Below are positions 55,105 through 64,000 of a stretch of 64,000 bases of DNA, piece by piece. The stretch is from Amphritea atlantica. Its GTDB lineage: Bacteria; Pseudomonadota; Gammaproteobacteria; Pseudomonadales; Balneatricaceae. The notes under the pieces are model-generated. The model searched no databases and was not told where the DNA came from. It worked only from the letters and a program-made list of their open reading frames with translations. A program made the translations under genes and the position numbers. Position 1 is the first letter of the stretch, and every line of letters begins with the position of its first letter. Where the stretch lies: NCBI RefSeq assembly GCF_900111095.1, contig NZ_FOGB01000002.1:235405-299404 (forward strand). Reading direction: 5' to 3'.

Positions 55105-56400
55105 ATGTTTAAGAAGCTTAAATCAATTTTCAGTTCTGAGAAAGATGATACTCAGAAAGCCCTTCCTGAGGAAGACGGTGTACAGACTGCGGTCACTGAG
55201 CAGCCGCTGGCTGACTCTTCTGATCTCACTGATGAGGCGGTTGAAGAGACCGTTCAGGAGCAGGCCGCAGATGCGGTTGTGGTAGCGCCGGAGCCTGCAG
55301 ACGAACAACCTGATACACCCGTTCAGCAGGAAACGGCCGCTGAGCCGACAACGGCTGAAGCGGAGTCTGTCAGTGACGCTGAATCAGAGCCTGATATTGT
55401 GTCCGGGGCCGTGGATGAGTTGCCAGCGGTTGTTGAGTCTGAAGCGGTTGCTGAGTCTGAGGTGAAGCCTGAACCAGAACAGAAAACCGGTTTCTTTGGC
55501 CGCATTAAAGCGGGCCTGAGCCGTACCAAAGCAAACCTGACCGAAGGGTTGGGTGATCTGTTTCTGGGGGCCAAGCAGATCGATGATGAGCTGCTGGAAG
55601 AGATTGAAACCCAGTTGCTGCTGGCCGATGTGGGGGTTGAGGCGACTACGGAGATCATCGGTAAACTGACCGAGCGGGTGAAACGGAAACAACTGGCGGA
55701 TGCCGACGCCCTCTATACCGCACTGAAAGATGAGCTGGCATCTCTGCTGGAAAGCGTCGAAAAACCGATCGATTTCAGCCAGAGTAAAGGCCCGTTTGTG
55801 CTACTGATGGTGGGGGTAAACGGAGTGGGTAAAACCACCACGATCGGTAAACTGGCAAAAAAATATCAGGCGGATGGCAAGTCGGTGATGCTGGCTGCGG
55901 GGGATACCTTCAGGGCCGCCGCAGTTGAACAGCTGCAGGTGTGGGGTGAACGCAATAACGTACCGGTGGTGGCGCAGCATACCGGTGCTGATTCTGCCTC
56001 GGTCCTGTATGACGCATTGCAGTCGGCACAGGCGAAAAATATCGATGTGCTGATTGCCGATACCGCGGGTCGCTTGCAGAACAAAGATAACCTGATGCAG
56101 GAGCTTGAAAAGGTGGTTCGGGTGATGAAGAAACTCGATCCCGAAGCGCCCCATGAGGTGATGCTGGTGCTGGATGCCGGCACCGGACAGAATGCGATGA
56201 GTCAGGCCAAACTGTTTAAAGAAGCGGTGGGTGTCAGCGGTATCAGTCTGACCAAGCTGGACGGCACGGCAAAAGGCGGTATTATCTTTGCCATCGCTAA
56301 GCAACTGGACCTGCCGATCCGTTATATTGGCGTCGGTGAAAAGGTGGATGATCTGCGACCCTTTAAAGCAAAAGAGTTTGTAACCGCTCTGTTTGACTGA
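55105..56400 (+). CDS. ftsY: FtsY, signal recognition particle receptor
   Basis: This 431-residue GTPase targets ribosomes to the membrane with Ffh. The acidic A domain (about 10-130) is rich in Glu, Ala and Val. The NG domain has GVNGVGKTTT (near 235-245), DTAGR, and TKLDGTAKGG (about 380-390). It heads the ftsY-ftsE-ftsX run, the conserved order in gammaproteobacteria. Confidence 0.97.
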   Translation: MFKKLKSIFSSEKDDTQKALPEEDGVQTAVTEQPLADSSDLTDEAVEETVQEQAADAVVVAPEPADEQPDTPVQQETAAEPTTAEAESVSDAESEPDIVSGAVDELPAVVESEAVAESEVKPEPEQKTGFFGRIKAGLSRTKANLTEGLGDLFLGAKQIDDELLEEIETQLLLADVGVEATTEIIGKLTERVKRKQLADADALYTALKDELASLLESVEKPIDFSQSKGPFVLLMVGVNGVGKTTTIGKLAKKYQADGKSVMLAAGDTFRAAAVEQLQVWGERNNVPVVAQHTGADSASVLYDALQSAQAKNIDVLIADTAGRLQNKDNLMQELEKVVRVMKKLDPEAPHEVMLVLDAGTGQNAMSQAKLFKEAVGVSGISLTKLDGTAKGGIIFAIAKQLDLPIRYIGVGEKVDDLRPFKAKEFVTALFD

Positions 56401-56477
56401 GGTTGACGGATCTCCTGAAGGTCGGTTGAAAAACCGCTAAGCATAAGATTTCGAGCTCTCTCTAAGGTAATCAGCCT

Positions 56478-57140
56478 GTGATCAGTTTCGACAATGTAAC
56501 CAAGCGCTATCCCAATGGCTATGATGCCCTCAGTCAGGTGAGTTTCAGTCTTGATAAGGGTGAGATGGCGTTTCTGACCGGCCACTCAGGGGCCGGCAAA
56601 AGTACCTTGCTGAAGCTGTTGATGCTGATGGAGCGTCCCTCGAATGGTCGTGTACTGGTGGGTGATCAGGATCTGGCCAGTCTGGCTAATAGCCAGATCC
56701 CCTATCATCGTCGCCGGGTTGGCGTGGTGTTCCAGAATCACCAGCTGCTGTTTGACCGCTCAGTGTTTGATAACATCGTTCTGCCGCTGCGAATCTGTGG
56801 CTTTGACCCTGCAGATGCTGCCCGCCGGGCGCGTGCCGCGCTGGATAAGGTGGGTTTGCTGAGTAAAGAGAAGCTCAATCCGGTGGTGCTCTCCGGTGGT
56901 GAACAACAACGGGTCGGTATCGCCCGGGCGATTGTACACAAGCCCCAGTTTCTGCTGGCGGATGAGCCGACCGGAAATCTTGACCCTAAGCTTTCAGAAG
57001 AGGTGATGCGGTTGTTTCAGCAGTTTAACCAGGTAGGTACCACGGTGCTGATTGCCAGCCACGATCTGGGGCTGATCGCACGGATGCCCCATCGGGTGAT
57101 AACCCTTAATCAGGGCAGGTTGGTCAGCGATGGAAAATAA
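56478..57140 (+). CDS. ftsE: FtsE, ATP-binding subunit of the FtsEX complex
   Basis: This 220-residue ATPase works with FtsX to control cell-wall hydrolases at the division site. Walker [10 protein letters not shown] (about 36-44), signature [12 protein letters not shown] (near 137-148) and Walker [14 protein letters not shown] are intact. It starts at GTG with AAGG upstream and overlaps ftsX by 11 bases. Confidence 0.97.
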   Translation: MISFDNVTKRYPNGYDALSQVSFSLDKGEMAFLTGHSGAGKSTLLKLLMLMERPSNGRVLVGDQDLASLANSQIPYHRRRVGVVFQNHQLLFDRSVFDNIVLPLRICGFDPADAARRARAALDKVGLLSKEKLNPVVLSGGEQQRVGIARAIVHKPQFLLADEPTGNLDPKLSEEVMRLFQQFNQVGTTVLIASHDLGLIARMPHRVITLNQGRLVSDGK

Positions 57141-58149
57141 TCTGCGCCGCAAAGGGGCTGTCCGCGTCGAACCCAATACTAAACGGGATGCCAGGGTTCA
57201 CCGGGGCGCCGAGCACCATCGTCTGAATGTGGCCGATCGCAGTCGTAGCTATCTGCGTCACCATGCAGAGGTGGCGCGGCAATCCTATTTTTCGCTGCTG
57301 GCGCAGCCGCTGACAACCTTTATGACGCTGGCGGTGCTGGCGATCGCCCTGGCATTGCCCGGTGCTCTGTATACCGGGCTGAAAAACATTCAGCAACTGG
57401 GAAGTGGCTGGGATGGTGATCCCCGGGTCGCTCTGTATCTGAAACAGAGTGTGACGGAGGCCGAAGCGGAGACTCTCAGTCGCGAGTTGCTGCTGCGTGA
57501 TGATGTCGCTGCCACGGAGCTGATTACCGCTACCCAGGGGATGCTGGAGTTTAAGTCGATGTCCGGTTTCGGTGATGTGTTTAACTTTCTTGATACTAAC
57601 CCGCTGCCAGCGGTGGTGATGGTGATGCCCCGGGATCTGTCGGTGGCGTCAGTGCCGCTGCTTCAGACTAAGCTACAGGCATTACCGCAGGTGGATGAAG
57701 CGGTGGTGGATATGGCGTGGGTACAGCGGCTGGCGGCCTTTGTGGTGTTGGCTGAACGGGCGGTCTGGGTGCTGGCGGCGCTGTTTGTGATGGCGGTATT
57801 GCTGGTGGTGGGCAATACGATCCGGCTTTCCATCGAGAGCCGGCGGGAAGAGATTGTGATCGCCAAGCTGGTGGGAGCCACCGATGCTTATGTCCGTCGT
57901 CCCTTCCTCTATGATGGTGTCTGGTTTGGTGTTGCCGGCGGCGTGTTTGCCTGGTTTCTGATTCAGCTCAGCCTGCTGCTGCTGAATGGCCCGGTCGGGC
58001 AGTTAGTGTCACTCTACGATAGTCAGTTCGAACTGGCGGGGCTGGGATTTATTGAAACAATCCTGTTACTTCTGATCAGTATACTGTTGGGGTTGTGTGG
58101 TGCCTGGCTGGCAGTCGGGCGACATTTGCGACAGATCCAGCCACAGTAA
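57130..58149 (+). CDS. ftsX: FtsX, membrane subunit of the FtsEX complex
   Basis: This 339-residue protein has a basic cytoplasmic N-terminus (1-55), four hydrophobic segments (about 60-82, 205-230, 255-285 and 305-328) and a periplasmic domain between the first two. NTIRLSIESRREEIVIAKLVGA (about 225-246) is the FtsX signature. The N-terminal 50 residues are longer than in some relatives. Confidence 0.96.
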   Translation: MENNLRRKGAVRVEPNTKRDARVHRGAEHHRLNVADRSRSYLRHHAEVARQSYFSLLAQPLTTFMTLAVLAIALALPGALYTGLKNIQQLGSGWDGDPRVALYLKQSVTEAEAETLSRELLLRDDVAATELITATQGMLEFKSMSGFGDVFNFLDTNPLPAVVMVMPRDLSVASVPLLQTKLQALPQVDEAVVDMAWVQRLAAFVVLAERAVWVLAALFVMAVLLVVGNTIRLSIESRREEIVIAKLVGATDAYVRRPFLYDGVWFGVAGGVFAWFLIQLSLLLLNGPVGQLVSLYDSQFELAGLGFIETILLLLISILLGLCGAWLAVGRHLRQIQPQ

Positions 58150-58254
58150 TTATGCGTATACCGGTTGCGGTGAATGCTACGGTATAAGACCCAACGGGTC
58201 GTTAGCTGTAAGCTTCGAATTGTAAATATAGGTAAAGAGGCTAAACAGTCAGAC

Positions 58255-58283
58255 TTGCCATCTGCTAATGTTGCCGTTATCTT
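58255..58283 (+). promoter_or_regulatory. Candidate promoter of rpoH
   Basis: TTGCCA (58255-58260) and TATCTT (58278-58283) are 17 bases apart, about 150 bases before the rpoH ATG. The remaining gap (58150-58433) has no gene. Long 5' leaders of rpoH are normal and may act in heat control. Confidence 0.4.
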
Positions 58284-58433
58284 AGTCGGTCCGCTAAACT
58301 GGTTATCGAAGGGTAATAGCGTTAATTGTTACCCGGTGCGGGCTTTATATAGCCGGAACTAATCTGGCAGAAGAGTGTCATAGCTGTAACTTATATCGAC
58401 ACCCTTGAAATGAATAAGTAATGAGGTTGAGAA

Positions 58434-59291
58434 ATGGGCAAAAGCCTACGGGTCATTGAAGTATTATCTCCGGGTCAGAATCTGGAGGCGTATATACGTC
58501 AGGTGACTGCGATTCCTGTTCTCACGGTAGAAGAGGAGCGCGGACTGGCTGAACGTCTGTATTTCGAGAACGATCTTGAAGCGGCGCGTCAGTTGGTACT
58601 CTCTCATATGCGATTTGTGGTCCATGTGGCTAAATCCTACTCCGGTTATGGCCTGTCCCAGGCTGACCTGATTCAGGAAGGCAATGTTGGACTGATGAAA
58701 GCCGTTAAGCGGTTTGACCCCACCATGGGGGTTCGTCTGGTCTCCTTTGCGGTGCACTGGATCAAGGCGGAGATGCATGAGTTTATTCTGCGTAACTGGC
58801 GCATTGTAAAGGTGGCGACCACCAAAGCGCAGCGTAAGCTGTTCTTTAACCTGCGCAGCAAGAAGAAAAACCTGGGTTGGCTGACCAACGATGAAGTAAC
58901 CGCGATGGCCGGCGATCTGGGGGTTGATGAGCAGGTAGTGCGGGAGATGGAAGGCCGCATGAGCAGCACCGATATGGCTTTTGATGCGCCGGTGGGTGAC
59001 GATGATGAGCGTGCTTATCAGTCTCCTGCTTACTTCCTCGAAGACCACAGTCAGGATCCTGCCAGCCAGTTGGAAGATTCTAACTGGGAAGCTGATTCCA
59101 ATCAGCGTCTGAGCGAAGCGATGGAGCAGCTGGATGAGCGTAGCCGCGATATTCTGGTACAGCGCTGGCTGGGTGAAGAGAAAGCTACCCTGCACGAACT
59201 GGCCGCCCGCTATGAAGTGTCTGCCGAGCGGATTCGTCAGTTGGAAAAAAATGCCATGAAAAAAATTAAAACAGCGATGCTGGAAGCCTGA
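58434..59291 (+). CDS. rpoH: RpoH, heat-shock sigma factor (sigma-32)
   Basis: This 285-residue factor directs RNA polymerase to heat-shock promoters. Region 2 contains [21 protein letters not shown] and [17 protein letters not shown]. The RpoH box [16 protein letters not shown] is at about 131-146, and region 4 is at about 225-282 ([19 protein letters not shown]). GAGG precedes the ATG. It follows ftsX, the conserved arrangement, and ends at an intrinsic terminator. Confidence 0.98.
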   Translation: MGKSLRVIEVLSPGQNLEAYIRQVTAIPVLTVEEERGLAERLYFENDLEAARQLVLSHMRFVVHVAKSYSGYGLSQADLIQEGNVGLMKAVKRFDPTMGVRLVSFAVHWIKAEMHEFILRNWRIVKVATTKAQRKLFFNLRSKKKNLGWLTNDEVTAMAGDLGVDEQVVREMEGRMSSTDMAFDAPVGDDDERAYQSPAYFLEDHSQDPASQLEDSNWEADSNQRLSEAMEQLDERSRDILVQRWLGEEKATLHELAARYEVSAERIRQLEKNAMKKIKTAMLEA

Positions 59292-59322
59292 TCACTCAGG
59301 ATTCTGGTGTTGCCGGTTATCA

Positions 59323-59351
59323 AGCCGCCCTCTGCTGAGCGCGGCTTTTTT
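59323..59351 (+). terminator. Intrinsic terminator of rpoH
   Basis: AGCCGC (59323-59328) and GCGGCT (59341-59346) form the stem, followed by six T. It lies 32 bases after rpoH. Confidence 0.75.
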
Positions 59352-59412
59352 ATTGCTTATCGCCACCGTTAAGCTTTGTTAGAATAGCCACCTCAATGTT
59401 CCGGAAGCTGTT

Positions 59413-59793
59413 ATGTCTGCCCGTTTTGTCATTCTATGCACCGCGCTGAGCGGTTTTATCACCGTTGCCCTGGGAGCCTTTGCCTCGCATATGCTCAGAA
59501 CACAGCTGAGCGAGCGGTTATATGAAGTGTTGCAAACCGGTATTCAGTATCAGATGTTTCATACCATGGCACTGTTTGGTGTTGGTGTGCTGATGCTGCG
59601 TCAGTCCGAACGGGGCCTGCGTCAGACCGCCGTACTGTTTATGGCAGGCATCGTGTTTTTCAGCGGCAGCCTTTATGTACTGGCGCTCTCGGGTCAGCAC
59701 TGGCTGGGGGCGATAACCCCGGTGGGCGGTGTGCTGTTTCTGGCGGGCTGGTTAAATCTTGGCCGGGTCGCTATCCGGCAGTTAAGTGAATAA
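59413..59793 (+). CDS. DUF423 membrane protein (YgdD-like)
   Basis: This 126-residue protein has four hydrophobic segments. The start [15 protein letters not shown] and the segment [15 protein letters not shown] (about 41-55) are diagnostic for DUF423. Function is unknown. It directly precedes thiS and thiG, as in other gammaproteobacteria. GGAAGCTGTT precedes the ATG. Confidence 0.94.
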   Translation: MSARFVILCTALSGFITVALGAFASHMLRTQLSERLYEVLQTGIQYQMFHTMALFGVGVLMLRQSERGLRQTAVLFMAGIVFFSGSLYVLALSGQHWLGAITPVGGVLFLAGWLNLGRVAIRQLSE

Positions 59794-59809
59794 AAATGGA
59801 TCAATCTCA

Positions 59810-60010
59810 ATGCTGATACAGGTAAATGGTGACACTCTGGAGGTTCAGGAAAACACCTCTGTGGCGGGTCTGATCGACACGATGCAACTGGGTGAGCGTC
59901 GTGTTGCAGTCGAACTGAACCTGGAGATCGTGCCCCGCAGCCGGCATGCTGAAACCCTGCTGCAGGAAGGCGACCGGGTAGAAGTGGTGCATGCGATTGG
60001 TGGCGGCTGA
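59810..60010 (+). CDS. thiS: ThiS, sulfur carrier protein of thiamine synthesis
   Basis: This 66-residue ubiquitin-like protein starts [12 protein letters not shown] and ends in Gly-Gly-Gly; the C-terminal Gly carries sulfur as a thiocarboxylate. Length matches E. coli ThiS. The ATG at 59810 gives the standard N-terminus. An earlier frame start overlaps the DUF423 gene. thiG follows. Confidence 0.95.
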   Translation: MLIQVNGDTLEVQENTSVAGLIDTMQLGERRVAVELNLEIVPRSRHAETLLQEGDRVEVVHAIGGG

Positions 60011-60071
60011 CCGGGTCCGACCGTGATGTGTATCTGAGCGAATATTACAGAATTTAACTGGGTAGAGAATA

Positions 60072-60869
60072 ATGTCTGAACAACTGAACGATCCTTTGAT
60101 TATTGCCGGCCGCAGCTTTCAGTCCCGTCTGCTGATTGGTACCGGAAAATACCGTGACCTGGAAGAGACCCGGCTGGCGATTGAAGCCAGTGGTGCCGAG
60201 ATTGTCACCGTGGCGGTACGTCGCACCAATATCGGTCAGAATCCGGATGAGCCCAACCTGCTGGATGTGATCTCCCCGGATAAATACACTATTTTGCCGA
60301 ATACCGCGGGCTGCTTTAATGCCGAAGATGCGGTGCGCACCTGTATGCTGGCCCGTGAACTGATGGACGGGCATGATCTGGTGAAGCTGGAAGTGCTGGG
60401 CGATCAGAAAACCCTCTATCCGAACGTAGTGCAAACCATCAAAGCCGCCGATGTGCTGGTGCGGGATGGTTTCAAAGTGATGGTTTATACCAGTGATGAT
60501 CCGATTGTTGCCAAAGAACTGGAAGCTATCGGCTGTGTTTCTATCATGCCGCTGGGCTCTATGATCGGTTCCGGCCTGGGTATTCTGAATCCACACAACA
60601 TCAATGTGATTATGGAAGACTGCAAAGTGCCGGTGCTGGTGGATGCCGGTGTTGGTACCGCTTCAGAAGCGGCAGTAGCGATGGAGATGGGCTGTGAAGC
60701 CGTGCTGATGAACTCCGCTATTGCCGGTGCCCGCAACCCGATTCTGATGGCTTCGGCGATGCGCAAGGCGGTTGAAGCGGGTCGAGAAGCGTTTCTGGCC
60801 GGCCGGATGCCACGGAAGAAATATGCCAGCGCCTCCTCGCCGATGGAAGGCACTATTGTCGGTAAATAA
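60072..60869 (+). CDS. thiG: ThiG, thiazole synthase
   Basis: This 265-residue TIM barrel builds the thiazole phosphate ring from deoxyxylulose phosphate, dehydroglycine and ThiS thiocarboxylate. The start has [14 protein letters not shown]; the Schiff-base lysine is in [10 protein letters not shown] (near 105); phosphate-binding [19 protein letters not shown] is near 188-206. It follows thiS by 61 bases. Confidence 0.97.
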   Translation: MSEQLNDPLIIAGRSFQSRLLIGTGKYRDLEETRLAIEASGAEIVTVAVRRTNIGQNPDEPNLLDVISPDKYTILPNTAGCFNAEDAVRTCMLARELMDGHDLVKLEVLGDQKTLYPNVVQTIKAADVLVRDGFKVMVYTSDDPIVAKELEAIGCVSIMPLGSMIGSGLGILNPHNINVIMEDCKVPVLVDAGVGTASEAAVAMEMGCEAVLMNSAIAGARNPILMASAMRKAVEAGREAFLAGRMPRKKYASASSPMEGTIVGK

Positions 60870-60879
60870 TTGATTTAAC

Positions 60880-60956
60880 GATGAGATCGCCGCAAGGCGG
60901 TCTCATCAGATGAAAGATTTCAGCAGCCTGATCCGTTGATCAGGCTGCTTTGTTTT
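60880..60956 (+). terminator. Two stem-loops ending thiG, the second with a T tract
   Basis: GATGAGA/TCTCATC with CGCC/GGCG (60880-60907) is followed by AGCAGCCTGATC/GATCAGGCTGCT (60922-60949), a perfect 12-bp stem with CGTT loop and TTTGTTTT. The second is a good intrinsic terminator before trmB. Confidence 0.85.
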
Positions 60957-60974
60957 AAGTGAGAAGCCAGACCG

Positions 60975-61703
60975 ATGTCAGAAGAGAACAAAACTGAACA
61001 GCAGACCCCGGAGCAGTCGACCGGAGAAAAGTATATGCGCACCGTGAAAAGCTTTGTGCTGCGCGCCGGACGGATGACCGAAGGTCAGCAAAAGGCGATG
61101 GAGACTCAGTGGCCGCTGATGGGGCTGGAGCCGGATAGCGGCATGCTGGATCTGGCACAGGTGTTCGGCCGGGAAGCCCCGGTGGTGCTGGAGATCGGTT
61201 TTGGCATGGGTGATTCGCTGATCGAGATGGCTAAAGCTCAGCCGGAGAACAACTATATCGGTATCGAGGTACATCGCCCGGGTGTTGGCCGCCTGCTGAG
61301 TAACGCTGAAAAAGAGGGCCTGACCAATATCCGGGTGTTCTGTCACGACGCAATCGAGGTGCTGGCCAACTGTATCCCCGATGGCAGTCTGAGCACACTG
61401 CAACTGTTCTTCCCCGATCCCTGGCATAAGAAAAAGCACCATAAGCGACGCATTGTTCAGCCCGAATTTGCTGAGACCATCCGTAAGAAGCTCAAAGTCG
61501 GCGGTGTATTTCATATGGCCACCGACTGGGAAAACTACGCCGAGCATATGATGGAGGTGATGAGTGCGGCACCGGGCTATCGCAACGTTGCCGGTGAAAG
61601 CCAGTATTCACCTCAGCCAGAGTGGCGCCCGGTAACCAAGTTCCAGAAGCGGGGCGAACGTCTCGGTCATGGTGTCTGGGACCTGATGTTTGAGCGGATC
61701 TAA
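60975..61703 (+). CDS. trmB: TrmB, tRNA (guanine-46 N7)-methyltransferase
   Basis: This 242-residue enzyme has the SAM-binding [12 protein letters not shown] (about 70-81), [14 protein letters not shown] (about 94-107) and the catalytic region [16 protein letters not shown] (about 147-162). The first 35 residues are a hydrophilic extension. It follows thiG, as in Pseudomonas. The upstream terminator implies its own promoter or partial read-through. Confidence 0.97.
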   Translation: MSEENKTEQQTPEQSTGEKYMRTVKSFVLRAGRMTEGQQKAMETQWPLMGLEPDSGMLDLAQVFGREAPVVLEIGFGMGDSLIEMAKAQPENNYIGIEVHRPGVGRLLSNAEKEGLTNIRVFCHDAIEVLANCIPDGSLSTLQLFFPDPWHKKKHHKRRIVQPEFAETIRKKLKVGGVFHMATDWENYAEHMMEVMSAAPGYRNVAGESQYSPQPEWRPVTKFQKRGERLGHGVWDLMFERI

Positions 61704-61744
61704 GGCCGCTGACAGCACTATAGAGTAGCGGAACAGGGCAAGTC

Positions 61745-62641
61745 TCAACTATCCTCCAGCGCCTTTTTGCATAACGCCATAAGCGCGTCGATGCTGTTCA
61801 TACGGGTGTAGTTTGGCCGTATGACAAAAACGATCCGGCGGTGTGGCCCCGGTTCCTGCAGATGGATGGCGCTGAGGGACTGATTCTGTTGTGTCAGTTG
61901 CTTAAGCGCCATCTGTGGAATCAGGGTTGTGCCGATTCTGCCTTTCACCATCTGTATCAGAGTGTTCAGGCTGGTAGCACCAAAACCATGGTTGGCGGTT
62001 TGTGTCGGCAGTTTACACGCGGTGAGAGCGTGATCTTTAAGACAGTGCCCCTCCTTTAGCAGCATCAGATGGCTCTGCGCCAGTTCATTACTGCTAATCT
62101 CCTGCTGATCGGTATATTTATCGCCTTTCAGCGCAACCCAGTAGAAATCCTCCTGCCAGAACTCCAGGGTTAACAAACCATCGCACGGGAACGGCATGGC
62201 TAAAATAGCGGTATCGATCTCGCCCCGTCTGACCATATCAACCAGCACATGGGACTGTTCCTCGACAATATTCAGCTGGGCGTGAGGGTATTGTGTGCTC
62301 AGTAGCGGAAAGACCTCCGGTAGTAAGAACGGCGCAATAGTTGGTATCACCCCGACCGTGATCGGGTAGCTCAGTGGCTGCTGTTGATTCTCTGCAATGG
62401 TTTGCAGCTCATTCACCTGAACCATGATGCTGCGTGCCCGCTGCAACACATCCGCGCCCTGCGGGGTCACTAATACTTTCTTGTTGTCCCGCTCAAATAT
62501 CTGCACACCTAACTGTTTTTCCAGCTCATTCAGCGCAGTGCTCAGCGCTGACTGACTGATATGACAATTTTCTGCGGCTTTCTTGAAGTGCAGTGTTTTC
62601 TCTACCGCCAGGGCATAGAGCAGTTGTTTGGTTGAGATCAT
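61745..62641 (-). CDS. OxyR-like peroxide regulator, divergent from ahpC
   Basis: This 298-residue LysR regulator has a helix-turn-helix at about 18-37 (FKKAAENCHISQSALSTALN). The effector domain carries Cys200 in KEGHCLKDH and Cys209; the 8-residue spacing is that of redox-active OxyR cysteines. It differs in sequence from the OxyR at 43432. The gap to ahpC contains an OxyR-type site, so it probably controls ahpC-ahpF and itself. It is a paralogue, perhaps specialised for organic peroxide. Confidence 0.9.
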   Translation of the reverse strand: MISTKQLLYALAVEKTLHFKKAAENCHISQSALSTALNELEKQLGVQIFERDNKKVLVTPQGADVLQRARSIMVQVNELQTIAENQQQPLSYPITVGVIPTIAPFLLPEVFPLLSTQYPHAQLNIVEEQSHVLVDMVRRGEIDTAILAMPFPCDGLLTLEFWQEDFYWVALKGDKYTDQQEISSNELAQSHLMLLKEGHCLKDHALTACKLPTQTANHGFGATSLNTLIQMVKGRIGTTLIPQMALKQLTQQNQSLSAIHLQEPGPHRRIVFVIRPNYTRMNSIDALMALCKKALEDS

Positions 62642-62681
62642 GGTTGCTTTATCTTCATTAAACGGTTTGTAGTTCTAAATA

Positions 62682-62738
62682 ATAGATCATAAAGATATAT
62701 TTATTCAATTTTATCTATCAGTGGCTGGCTCATATACT
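62682..62738 (+). promoter_or_regulatory. Candidate OxyR site and ahpC promoter
   Basis: ATAG (62682), AGAT (62693), TTCA (62704) and CTAT (62715) are spaced exactly 7 bases apart, the layout of the OxyR consensus ATAG-N7-CTAT-N7-ATAG-N7-CTAT. The two outer tetramers are perfect and the inner two poor. A -10 box TATACT follows at 62733-62738, which places the site against the -35 position, as for OxyR-activated promoters. Confidence 0.6.
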
Positions 62739-62790
62739 GGGTTCATCTTTTCAACAACCACAAACACTTAAACAGATACCGGAGGCCACC

Positions 62791-63354
62791 ATGGCACTTA
62801 TCAACACACAGATTAAACCATTCACCGCCAGTGCATTCAAAAAGGGTGAATTTATCGATGTTTCAGAACAGGACCTGCAGGGTAAATGGTCAGTGTTCTT
62901 CTTCTACCCAGCTGACTTCACCTTTGTCTGCCCTACCGAACTGGGTGACCTGGCGGATCATTACGCGGAGTTTGAAGCCCGGGGTGTAGAGATCTACTCA
63001 GTCTCTACCGATACACACTTCACTCACAAAGCGTGGCACGAATCGTCCGATACTATCGGCAAGATTCAATACACCATGATTGGCGACCCAACCGGTACCC
63101 TCACCCGTAATTTTGAGGTGATGCGTGAAGGTCAGGGCCTGGCCGACCGGGGTACCTTTATCGTCGACCCAGAGGGGATCATTCAGGCGATGGAGATCAC
63201 TGCAGAAGGGATTGGCCGCGATGCCACTGACGTACTGCGCAAGATTAAAGCGGCTCAGTATGTTGCTTCCCACCCGGGTGAAGTGTGCCCGGCAGCCTGG
63301 AAAGAGGGTGAGGCTACATTAGCGCCGTCACTTGATCTGGTTGGCAAAATATAA
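62791..63354 (+). CDS. ahpC: AhpC, alkyl hydroperoxide peroxidase
   Basis: This 187-residue 2-Cys peroxiredoxin reduces organic peroxides, hydrogen peroxide and peroxynitrite. The peroxidatic Cys47 is in FTFVCPTE and the resolving Cys166 in EVCPAAW. The C-terminal helix ending LVGKI is the usual AhpC tail. GGAGG stands just before the ATG. AhpF, coded downstream, reduces it. Confidence 0.98.
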   Translation: MALINTQIKPFTASAFKKGEFIDVSEQDLQGKWSVFFFYPADFTFVCPTELGDLADHYAEFEARGVEIYSVSTDTHFTHKAWHESSDTIGKIQYTMIGDPTGTLTRNFEVMREGQGLADRGTFIVDPEGIIQAMEITAEGIGRDATDVLRKIKAAQYVASHPGEVCPAAWKEGEATLAPSLDLVGKI

Positions 63355-63355
63355 C

Positions 63356-63411
63356 AACCGGTCAGACCGGTTATCCGCAACGCACCGGCTCGGTCGAACC
63401 TGAGCCGGTGC
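63356..63411 (+). promoter_or_regulatory. Intercistronic stem-loops between ahpC and ahpF
   Basis: AACCGGT/ACCGGTT (63356-63372) and GCACCGGCTC/GAGCCGGTGC (63382-63411) are perfect hairpins of 7 and 10 bp without a T tract. They may lower ahpF expression or stabilise ahpC mRNA. Confidence 0.55.
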
Positions 63412-63446
63412 AGCGCAGAGATTAATAGGAAACAGGAGTGACCATC

Positions 63447-64000
63447 GTGTTAACCACAGAAATTTTACAAACAGTTAAAGGTTATACCGCGTTAATGAAA
63501 AAGCCGGTGACTTTTGTTCTGCAGACCGGTGCTCACAGCAAACGTCCGGAACTGGTGAGTTTTCTCTCCGATCTGGCGGGTGTGAGCGATAATCTCAGCC
63601 TGGAAGAGGCAGACCTGCCGGAGACTTTAAGAAGTCCGGTCAGTTTTCTGTTAAAGGCGGATGGCGAGGACACCGGTATCCGCTTCTCAGGCATTCCGGC
63701 GGGCCATGAGTTTAACTCACTGATTCTGGCGATTCTGCACGCTTCGGGAACCGATCTGAAGCTGGATGACAGTATCAGACAGACCATCAGCAGCATTCAG
63801 GAAACCCTCCAGTTTGAGGTGTTCATCAGCCTTAGCTGCCACAACTGTCCGGATGTGGTTCAGGCCCTGAATCAGTTTGCCCTGCTGAATCCAAATATCT
63901 CTGCGGAGATGATCGACGGTGGGCTCTATCCGGAGATTATTGCCGAGCGGGACATTCAGGGCGTTCCCAGTGTTTACCTGAATGGCGAGCTGTTCGCCAA
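63447..64000 (+). CDS. ahpF: AhpF, alkyl hydroperoxide reductase subunit F (5' part)
   Basis: The frame opens at GTG 63447 with AGGAG 8 bases upstream and runs past the window end. The visible 184 residues match the N-terminal double-thioredoxin domain of AhpF. They include FVLQTGAHSKRPEL, GTDLKLDDS, and the CxxC in LSCHNCPDVV (near 131-134), and they end within GVPSVYLNGEL. The FAD and NAD parts lie outside. The protein passes electrons from NADH to AhpC. Confidence 0.94.
   Translation, partial: MLTTEILQTVKGYTALMKKPVTFVLQTGAHSKRPELVSFLSDLAGVSDNLSLEEADLPETLRSPVSFLLKADGEDTGIRFSGIPAGHEFNSLILAILHASGTDLKLDDSIRQTISSIQETLQFEVFISLSCHNCPDVVQALNQFALLNPNISAEMIDGGLYPEIIAERDIQGVPSVYLNGELFA

Overview
The window is chromosomal DNA of a gammaproteobacterium, most likely a marine member of the Oceanospirillales or a close relative. 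That placement rests on gene content and order (oxyR-recG, hemB-ppk, ftsY-ftsE-ftsX-rpoH, DUF423-thiS-thiG-trmB, ahpC-ahpF), which resembles Pseudomonas and Oceanospirillales; genus was not determined.

Bases 1 to about 17.69 kb are the right half of a Mu-like transposable prophage. Head genes come first: a protease/scaffold gene with a nested scaffold start, a decoration protein, the gpT capsid protein and three small completion proteins. A tail tube, a tape measure and a long run of tail-tip genes follow. No sheath gene is present, so a non-contractile (siphovirus-type) tail is expected. The right end holds a com-type RNA-binding regulator overlapping a DNA adenine methylase. Two AT-rich genes of unknown function lie at the edges of the block (21-1103 and 17149-17610). 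The prophage ends next to a tRNA-Phe gene.

From 17.7 to 50.3 kb the content is ordinary chromosome. In order: yggX-mutY-asmA; hisB-hisH-hisF (hisA is not there); an aromatic amino acid catabolic set (aminotransferase, fused indolepyruvate oxidoreductase, Lrp-type regulator); a DMT exporter with a divergent LysR gene; two c-di-GMP proteins; elbB; hemB and ppk; a four-gene polar amino acid ABC transporter; an SDR protein; oxyR-recG; an AstE/AspA-like deacylase with DUF501; a ferredoxin; coaD; and an M48 lipoprotein protease.

From 50.28 to 53.06 kb lies a small AT-rich island: a DUF4065 (Panacea/SocA) antitoxin-like gene overlapping a small partner, and a convergent Shedu (DUF4263) nuclease gene. 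The island is bracketed by related short stem-loop repeats.

From 53.06 kb to the end come rsmD, a degenerate M16-like protein, ftsY-ftsE-ftsX, rpoH, DUF423-thiS-thiG, trmB, and a second OxyR-like regulator divergent from ahpC-ahpF. A candidate OxyR site lies between the last two, and ahpF runs off the window.
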